Notes under the pieces: generated by a model
What the model was told of the DNA's origin: nothing
Database searches by the model: none
The model's input: only the letters and a program-made list of their open reading frames with translations
Part shown: positions 58,259 to 64,000 of the stretch, piece after piece
Numbering within the stretch: position 1 is the stretch's first letter
How the letters are laid out: every line of letters begins with the position of its first letter
Source: Burkholderiales bacterium
GTDB taxonomy: Bacteria; Pseudomonadota; Gammaproteobacteria; Burkholderiales; JAHFRG01
Direction of reading: 5' to 3'
DNA: 64,000 bases
Assembly (NCBI GenBank): GCA_035518095.1
Contig: DATIXX010000010.1
Coordinates: 52,383 to 116,382, forward strand
Made by a program: the position numbers and the translations under genes

Positions 58259-59119
58259 TCACACCGTAGCTAACCTGAACCATGATGATATCCGGCTTAT
58301 CCAGTCCGCACCAGCGGGAAGATGGCGTAATACACGCACCAAAATTACCGATACGTTGTCGCGCCCGCCATTATCGTTGGCCATTTGCACCAATTGGCTG
58401 GATGCAAGCGGCAAATTGGCTTGCAGGCTTGAAAGCGTAAGTTGAATTTCGTCGTCTTCCACCATATCACTCAATCCGTCAGAGCAAACCAGGTACAGAT
58501 CGCCCACTTCCACTTCGTACGTATGAATCTCGGGCTCGACTTCGGGGTCAATTCCCAAGGCGCGCGTCACTAGATTTTTGTTCAGCGAGAACTTTGCCAT
58601 TTCCTCGGTAATCATGCCGGAGTCAATTTGTTCCTGCAACAGCGAGTGATCCCGGGTAATCTGTTTAAATTCATCCCGGCGCAAACGGTACAGACGCGAA
58701 TCGCCGAGATGCGCCACGCTTAGATGTTTATCATAAAACAATCCGATCACGAGGGTAGTCCCCATTCCGGCATATTGCGGCTGACTCTTCGCCGCCTGAT
58801 ATATCGACGCGTTGGCCCCCGCAATCTGCTCTCTCAATATTTTTACTGCCAGCGTCTCGCCGCTCTCTGGCTCGATACTGCCGGGTTCGGCACTTTCCAG
58901 AATTTGCTTCAAGCTGGTGCCGAGCATGGCAGTGGCGATGCCGCTTGCCACTTCACCGGCATTATACCCGCCCATGCCGTCGGCGAGGATAACATATCCG
59001 CTTGTGGCGTCCACCGCGAGACTGTCCTCATTGTGCGACCGCACCATCCCCGGGTCGGTCGCGGTAGCAATTTCCAGAGCCTTGCTCAGGTCCACGAACG
59101 CCCTTTCAAACGCCGACAT
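58259..59119 (-). CDS. PP2C-type Ser/Thr protein phosphatase
   Basis: The 286-residue phosphatase has all PP2C motifs: TDPGMVRSHNEDSL, VILADGMGGYNAGEVAS, MGTTLVIGLFYD, VAHLGDSRLYRLR and LVCSDGLSDMV, plus GGRDNVSVILV, giving the metal-binding Asp residues. It would reverse phosphorylation by the kinase encoded just upstream, with which it overlaps by 14 bases. This kinase-phosphatase-FHA triad is known from type VI secretion and cell-division control; no T6SS genes are nearby here. Confidence 0.96.
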   Translation of the reverse strand: MSAFERAFVDLSKALEIATATDPGMVRSHNEDSLAVDATSGYVILADGMGGYNAGEVASGIATAMLGTSLKQILESAEPGSIEPESGETLAVKILREQIAGANASIYQAAKSQPQYAGMGTTLVIGLFYDKHLSVAHLGDSRLYRLRRDEFKQITRDHSLLQEQIDSGMITEEMAKFSLNKNLVTRALGIDPEVEPEIHTYEVEVGDLYLVCSDGLSDMVEDDEIQLTLSSLQANLPLASSQLVQMANDNGGRDNVSVILVRVLRHLPAGADWISRISSWFRLATV

Positions 59120-61673
59120 TCACGATTTCCTGATTTGCCATGCACTGCTTAAGCGCTTGCGCCATTTCCGCACCCGTTTGATAGCGTTCTTCCACTTGCT
59201 TTGCAAGTGCCTTGTTGATGATGGCGATCAGACATTCAGGCAAATCGGGATTAATGCCACGGATATCGGCAGGCGGCTCGTTGGCAATCTTAAACATGAG
59301 CTGCGCCATGGAATCCCCCTCGAATGGTAATCGTCCGCAGGTCAACTGATATAGACTCACCCCTAACGAGAACAAATCAGAGCGGCCATCTATTTTTTTC
59401 CCTGCCAATTGCTCCGGCGACATGTAAGAGGGGGTCCCGAGAACCATGCCGGTTTTTGTCTTGCTGGAATCGGTTATGCGGGCGATGCCGAAGTCGGTCA
59501 CCTTTAACGTGTCGGTTTCAGGCTCATACATCATATTCGCCGGCTTAACGTCGCGGTGAACAACGTTATGCGCGTGCGCATAAGATAAAGCATCGGCTAC
59601 CCGGGCTACGATGCTCAACACCTTGGAAAGCGGCAGCAGGTTATCCGCCTTGGTGTGAGACACCAGGTCCGTGCCTTGCAAGAACTCCATTGCGATATAC
59701 GCCAGGTCGTGTTCCTCCCCGGCATCGAATATGGTGACAATATTCGGATGGTTGAGGCGTCCCGCTGTTTCCGCCTCGCGGAAAAAACGTGCTTTTACCT
59801 CTTGCAATTCGTCGGCGCCGAACTCCTGCGACAATGCTAAGGTCTTGATCGCGACAACCCGGCTGATTTTCGGATCCTTGCCCAAATATACGACACCCAT
59901 CGCCCCCTTGCCCAACTCTTTTTCCACCTGATACCGGCCCAGCATCGGTTTTTCCACCCGTCCGCCTTCAACAATCAGCGCACCGCCGGGATGGCTGGCG
60001 CCTGCGCCACCAAAAATCACCGTTTCCGACATCTGCTTAGCACGCGCAAGTTTGTGTTCCAGATCTTTGTAACTCGGTTTGTATTCGCTCATGTGTCGAT
60101 ATACCGATTCCGCCTTGTTGAATTGGCGTTTGCGCTCGAAATCGAGCCCCAGGTTATATAAAAGGTCCATGACGCCGTCGTCGAGCCGAAGTTTGCGGAA
60201 TTTGTCGAAAGCAATGTCGAGTTGGCCCTGGCCCTGAAATGCGAGCCCTAGCATGCGGTTCGACTCCGCAGACTCGGCTTCGGACCTCTCCTTGCCCCTT
60301 TCAGTCAGTAGGAAGCGCTTGGTCGTGAGCACTAAATGGCCAACCAAAAGCAAAGTCGCCGGCAGCATAAGCTTTACCCAGATCGTCTTGCCTACCATAA
60401 GCCCGAACTGCGTGCCGAGCAGGGCGGCTAGCAAAGAAAAGGTGACGAATGCCGCGGTTCCGGCCTTCAGTCTCGGGAGCAGCAAAACGAGGTAAAGCGC
60501 GATCAACAGGTATGCAGTCCGCTCCGCCCAGGGGCCCCAACGCGGCACGACAAAAAAGTCTTCCTGGAGAATGCTCGATACCGAGTGCGCAAGGGTCAGC
60601 ACTGGCGCCATGGCCGGCGAGATTGGAGTTACTTGCATAGCTCCGACGCCGGCAGCGGTAGCACCGATCAGCACGATTTTGTCGCGGTACTTGTCAGCCG
60701 GAATCTTGCCGGCATAAACATCATAAAACGAATCCACCGGAAATGCGGGTCGGTTGTCCCGATCTTTGTAAAAGTAGATGTACATCTGCAAATTTGGGTC
60801 GGTAGCAATTTTCAGGTTGCCAAGTTTGACCCCCTCTCCCAAGCGTACCTCGATGTCGCTCGGCTGGAGGTTAAGGCTTTTCGCTGCCAGCATCAAGGAC
60901 AGGGACGGAAAATACTTGTCGTAATAACTCAGCACTAACGGTTCAGTGCGGATACCGCCGTCAACATCGGGACTTGCATTTAGATGCCCTATGCCTACGG
61001 CATTCTCGCCGAACTCGGCGAGAGGGGCGATCAGTATATTCGTAGTAGGCAAAGGAAGCAGGTCATCAGATGCTTCGGCGACGTTTCCCTCGATATTCGA
61101 AAGCTGATTGTTGGCAATAAACTCGGGCAGCGGATGGTCGGGTTTGCCCATCGGCTCGCCAATCTGAAACAGCATGGCAAGCAGCACATTGTTCGCCTGT
61201 TGTATGCTTTCTTCAAGCTTGCGATCGGTGTTGAGATTCTGTTCTGCTTCCTTGAGTACATCCCCAATCTGGGAAACCGCCTGTCGCGCTGTCGGATCCT
61301 CGAGATTCTTTAGACCCGAATTTGCGTATAGCTGCGTGAGCTTGTTGATGTAATTGAGCCCAGGATCAACTTGGGGCTCAGAAAAAAAAACGGTGTAGCC
61401 GATGACTTTGGCCTTGGCACCCGCAAGCAGGTCTATCATCTTGGCGTGTACCTCGCGCGACCACGGCCAGCGTCCGATATTTTCTATGCTGCGGTCATCG
61501 ATAGCGATTACCGCGACCTTTGAGCTCGGAATGCGTGACGTTGCCTGGACCCCGAGATCATAAGCCTTGCGCTCCAGGCTTTGAATCAAATCGCCGCCGC
61601 CCATCAAAAATAACACGATGGCAACGATCAGCACGAGGAACCAATCGGCTTTCCAGAATGCGCTTTTTTTCAT
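59106..61673 (-). CDS. CHASE2-domain membrane Ser/Thr protein kinase
   Basis: The 855-residue protein has an N-terminal membrane segment (WFLVLIVAIVLFLMGGGDLI), a periplasmic CHASE2 sensor (about residues 40-345; AIDDRSIENIGRWPWSREVH), three membrane segments (about 380-465), a TPR-like stretch (DLLYNLGLDFERKRQFNKAE) and a C-terminal Hanks-type kinase (about 585-850). Kinase motifs are complete: GKGAMGVVYLG, VAIKTL, HRDVKPANMM, TDFGIARI, SYMSPEQ. It overlaps the phosphatase by 14 bases. Sharing a CHASE2 sensor with the cyclase encoded 3 kb downstream suggests both answer to related signals. Confidence 0.94.
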   Translation of the reverse strand: MKKSAFWKADWFLVLIVAIVLFLMGGGDLIQSLERKAYDLGVQATSRIPSSKVAVIAIDDRSIENIGRWPWSREVHAKMIDLLAGAKAKVIGYTVFFSEPQVDPGLNYINKLTQLYANSGLKNLEDPTARQAVSQIGDVLKEAEQNLNTDRKLEESIQQANNVLLAMLFQIGEPMGKPDHPLPEFIANNQLSNIEGNVAEASDDLLPLPTTNILIAPLAEFGENAVGIGHLNASPDVDGGIRTEPLVLSYYDKYFPSLSLMLAAKSLNLQPSDIEVRLGEGVKLGNLKIATDPNLQMYIYFYKDRDNRPAFPVDSFYDVYAGKIPADKYRDKIVLIGATAAGVGAMQVTPISPAMAPVLTLAHSVSSILQEDFFVVPRWGPWAERTAYLLIALYLVLLLPRLKAGTAAFVTFSLLAALLGTQFGLMVGKTIWVKLMLPATLLLVGHLVLTTKRFLLTERGKERSEAESAESNRMLGLAFQGQGQLDIAFDKFRKLRLDDGVMDLLYNLGLDFERKRQFNKAESVYRHMSEYKPSYKDLEHKLARAKQMSETVIFGGAGASHPGGALIVEGGRVEKPMLGRYQVEKELGKGAMGVVYLGKDPKISRVVAIKTLALSQEFGADELQEVKARFFREAETAGRLNHPNIVTIFDAGEEHDLAYIAMEFLQGTDLVSHTKADNLLPLSKVLSIVARVADALSYAHAHNVVHRDVKPANMMYEPETDTLKVTDFGIARITDSSKTKTGMVLGTPSYMSPEQLAGKKIDGRSDLFSLGVSLYQLTCGRLPFEGDSMAQLMFKIANEPPADIRGINPDLPECLIAIINKALAKQVEERYQTGAEMAQALKQCMANQEIVNVGV

Positions 61674-62095
61674 CCCTGGACTATAGTCTTATTTTTTGTA
61701 AGTGAACTTCTAAATTTTATTTTGCACATTTTATGATATTCATTTGTAAAGTATACGTTTTTTTATCATCAGGCCCGAGGACGAGCAGGCAAAGAGGAAT
61801 AGATTTACCAATTTTTGAAACAGTTATCGACACCGTGGAATAAATCGGATAACGATAAAGCTTAATAGAATCAAACACTAAAACAGAAAATCTGCAATCA
61901 AGCCGAGTCGTGAGTTATATTGAGCTTTGCGCCCGCAGCGAAGACAAAAAACGCACTGAGAGCGCAACTGCTTTTCCTCCGGAAAACCCGAGCGTTCAAG
62001 AAAAAGCGGTAAACACTTGGAACGAAGAAAGGGGAAGTTATCCACCGCCCGGTGCCGTGGAAATCGGCTTCCTTAGACTATCAGTTGATCCCACG
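61674..62095. other. AT-rich intergenic region upstream of the kinase operon
   Basis: About 420 bases without a gene. The first 90 bases (61,680-61,770) are strongly AT-rich and must hold the promoter of the kinase operon, although no single hexamer pair is convincing. Two near-consensus DnaA-box-like 9-mers occur (TTATCGACA at 61824, TTATCCACC at 62038). The plus-strand reading frame crossing this region is antisense to tctA and not considered a gene. Confidence 0.5.
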
Positions 62096-63610
62096 CTACG
62101 AAAATGCGCCGGATCTCGCCGCAGCTTGTATTTTGCGCCACATCATCGAAATGAGAGGCCAGAACAGCATGAGCATGCTGAGCGCAGTGATGGTCCCGAC
62201 CAGCCCGTTCGACCAGAAGATCGAAAGGTCACCTTGCGACCCGATCATCGCTTGGCGGAACGATCTCTCGGCATGGCCGCCCAGTACGATCGCCAGTACC
62301 ATGGGCGCCAGCGGATAGTCCAGCTTCTTGAACAAGTAGCCGATAATGCCGAACATCACCATGAAGATAAGGTCGGCCTGCGCGTTCGACAGCGTATACG
62401 AGCCGATGGCGCAGACCACGATGATGATAGGCGCGATGATCGAGAACGGCACGCGCATGATCGACGCCCACAGCGGAACCGTCGATAACACGATCGCCAA
62501 ACCCACTAGGTTGCCGAGATATATCGAGGCGATCAAGCCCCAGACGAAGTCCTTATGCTCGACGAACAGCAGCGGCCCCGGCTGCAGGCCCCAGATCAGC
62601 AGGCCGCCGAGCAGCACCGCAGCGGTCGGCGATCCGGGAATGCCGAGCGTAAGCATCGGCAGCAGCGCGCTAGTGCCGGCAGAATGTGCCGCGGTCTCGG
62701 GTGCCACCACGCCTTCCAGGACCCCGGTGCCGAATTTGTCGCCGTCAGGCGAAAAGCGCTTGGCCAAGCCATAGCTCATGAACGACGCCGGTGTCGCGCC
62801 GCCCGGCGTGACACCGAGCCAGATACCAACTGCCGTGCCGCGGATGATGGTGATCCAGTATTTCGGCAGCTTTTTCCAGGTCTGCCACACGACGAACGGG
62901 CTGATCTTGGCGCTGCGGCCCTCGAAATGTAATCCCTTCTCGATCGTCACCAGGATCTCGCCGATGCCGAACAGGCCGATGACCGCGATCAGGAAGTGAA
63001 AACCGGTCAGCAGCGTCTCGGTACCGAAAGTCAGACGTATACCCCCAGTGATTTCATCGGTGCCGACGCTGGCAAAGGCGAAGCCGAGCATCATGCTCGA
63101 GATGACCTTAGACGGCGATTGCCGACCCAGGCCCACGAAACTGCAGAACGTCAGCAAATAGACCGAGAAGTATTCGGGTGGACCAAAATCGAGCGCGAAA
63201 TTGGCGACAATTGGCGCCAGGAAGGTGAGCACAATAGTGGCGATCAGCGCGCCGATGAATGACGAACTAAGCGAGGCCGTCAGTGCCTCGCCGGCGCGGC
63301 CCTGCTGGGCGAGCGGATAACCGTCGAAAGTGGTGGCCACCGACCATGGTTCGCCGGGGATGTTGAACAGGATGGCGCTGATACAGCCGCCAAACAGCGC
63401 GCCCCAGTAGATCGCCGCCAACATAATAATAGCCGTGGTGTTGGACATCGAGAATGTCAGCGGCAGCAGGATAGCGATACCGTTAGCGCCGCCGACCCCG
63501 GGCAGGAAGCCAAGCAGGACGCCGAACAGAATGCCTACGACCATGTAGCCCAGATTGGCGGGCGTCAACAGCACGTCGAAGCCGTGCAGCAACAAAAAGA
63601 AAGCGTCCAA
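62096..63610 (-). CDS. tctA: TctA-family large permease of a tripartite tricarboxylate transporter
   Basis: The 504-residue protein has about twelve membrane segments and TctA signatures: GILFGVLLGFLPGVGGANG, ILFNIPGEPWSVATTFDGYPL, and LGIPGSPTAAVLLGGLLIWG in the second half, the repeated Gly-Pro motifs of the family. TTT systems import citrate or related carboxylates with a periplasmic binding protein (TctC) and a small subunit (TctB). tctB is 106 bases upstream on the same strand. No tctC is within the window. Confidence 0.95.
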   Translation of the reverse strand: MDAFFLLLHGFDVLLTPANLGYMVVGILFGVLLGFLPGVGGANGIAILLPLTFSMSNTTAIIMLAAIYWGALFGGCISAILFNIPGEPWSVATTFDGYPLAQQGRAGEALTASLSSSFIGALIATIVLTFLAPIVANFALDFGPPEYFSVYLLTFCSFVGLGRQSPSKVISSMMLGFAFASVGTDEITGGIRLTFGTETLLTGFHFLIAVIGLFGIGEILVTIEKGLHFEGRSAKISPFVVWQTWKKLPKYWITIIRGTAVGIWLGVTPGGATPASFMSYGLAKRFSPDGDKFGTGVLEGVVAPETAAHSAGTSALLPMLTLGIPGSPTAAVLLGGLLIWGLQPGPLLFVEHKDFVWGLIASIYLGNLVGLAIVLSTVPLWASIMRVPFSIIAPIIIVVCAIGSYTLSNAQADLIFMVMFGIIGYLFKKLDYPLAPMVLAIVLGGHAERSFRQAMIGSQGDLSIFWSNGLVGTITALSMLMLFWPLISMMWRKIQAAARSGAFS

Positions 63611-63716
63611 CTATGGCCTCTCCTTACATAACCGAGCGGATTGATTGCTCACCCACCCGCCATTTTGATTCTTGTCGTTTGCATGTTTTTGGTAACACGC
63701 CCCAACTAACCCCCCG

Positions 63717-64000
63717 TTAGTAGCCGAGCCAAGCCTCGAATGGCCCCTTCGGCAGCGGTACCAGAAACCAGATTTCGAAAATAATGAACAAGACGACCGG
63801 CACCAGGAGCGCCAGCGGAATTGTCTTATAGATCGGATAGCGGCCGTGCCAGGTCATAAAGAAGCCGATGAACAGGAACGTTGAGATGTAAATGCCGATG
63901 TAGATCGAAAGAATGACGAAAATGGTCATCGGAATGAGGACCTGCAGCACCATTATCAGCTCGCCGCGTGCGATGAACTTGCCGCCGCCGTTGCGCCGCC
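63717..64000 (-). CDS. TctB-like small permease subunit, 5' end off the window
   Basis: The frame is open to the right edge (at least 93 residues before the stop), so the N-terminus is missing. The visible part reads GGGKFIARGELIMVLQVLIP and then membrane segments (IYIGIYISTFLFIGFFMTW; IPLALLVPVVLFIIFEIWF), ending LVPLPKGPFEAWLGY, typical of TctB C-termini. An internal ATG at 63953 should not be taken as the start because the frame continues upstream. It is the partner of tctA. Confidence 0.85.
   Translation of the reverse strand, partial: RRNGGGKFIARGELIMVLQVLIPMTIFVILSIYIGIYISTFLFIGFFMTWHGRYPIYKTIPLALLVPVVLFIIFEIWFLVPLPKGPFEAWLGY

Noticed and set aside
58259..61673. Kinase-phosphatase-FHA triad considered as part of a type VI secretion system
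   Set aside because: No tss genes occur nearby; the neighbours are pilus and second-messenger genes.
61910..62488. Plus-strand frame of 192 codons before and across tctA
   Set aside because: Most of it is antisense to tctA and the rest has no ribosome site or family similarity.

Overview
The window looks like a chromosomal segment of a chemolithotrophic betaproteobacterium, probably of the Nitrosomonadales type (sulfur or iron oxidisers). I infer this from gene order: ilvI-ilvH-ilvC-psd-pssA-leuA in one operon, a divergent sigma factor/DUF3619/DUF3106/RDD cluster, lptG-lptF opposite pepA-holC-valS, and proS followed by a lytic transglycosylase. SoxY, SoxZ, TusA, a TlpA-like thioredoxin and a rubrerythrin/Fe-S operon fit a sulfur-active, oxygen-sensitive physiology. 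No rRNA, tRNA, CRISPR array, insertion sequence or prophage was seen.

Layout. 1-2.8 kb: peroxide/iron-sulfur operon, CBS protein and RppH. 2.8-10.1 kb: proS, lytic transglycosylase, thioredoxin, an uncharacterised 527-aa protein, YihY, WrbA and a HugZ-like protein. 10.2-13.5 kb: small membrane, secreted and lipoprotein genes of unknown role, plus two copies of a hairpin-bearing intergenic repeat. 13.5-20.2 kb: branched-chain amino acid and phospholipid operon, with a candidate leucine leader peptide before leuA. 20.3-29.8 kb: sigma factor cluster, LPS export permeases, aminopeptidase, Pol III chi and ValS. 29.8-37.4 kb: GST, TusA, a rhodanese lacking its catalytic Cys, a Ser/Thr kinase fused to a cyclic-nucleotide-binding domain, chromate transporter, BepA-like protease, MoaC, SoxYZ. 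37.4-44.4 kb: glycan cluster (flippase-like protein, WecB-like epimerase, three methyltransferases, GT2, GT-C). 44.5-49.8 kb: two paralogous TMTC-like TPR membrane proteins around a polyprenyl-phosphate sugar synthase, then a type IV pilin with a clear sigma-54 promoter. 50-61.7 kb: a signalling block all on the minus strand: CHASE2 Ser/Thr kinase, PP2C phosphatase, two-FHA protein, CHASE2 class III nucleotide cyclase, GAF-PilB-like ATPase, GAF-HD-GYP phosphodiesterase. 62-64 kb: TctA and partial TctB of a tripartite tricarboxylate transporter.

The most interesting part is 44.5-61.7 kb. It joins protein phosphorylation (kinase, phosphatase, FHA reader), nucleotide cyclase output, c-di-GMP turnover and a pilus motor ATPase directly to a pilin gene and candidate pilin glycosylation genes. 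The GAF domain of the HD-GYP protein carries an NKFDE-like motif known from cyclic-nucleotide-binding GAF domains, and a kinase 17 kb away carries a CRP-type domain. My inference is a local cAMP circuit that feeds into c-di-GMP breakdown and pilus motor activity; this is not shown by sequence alone.
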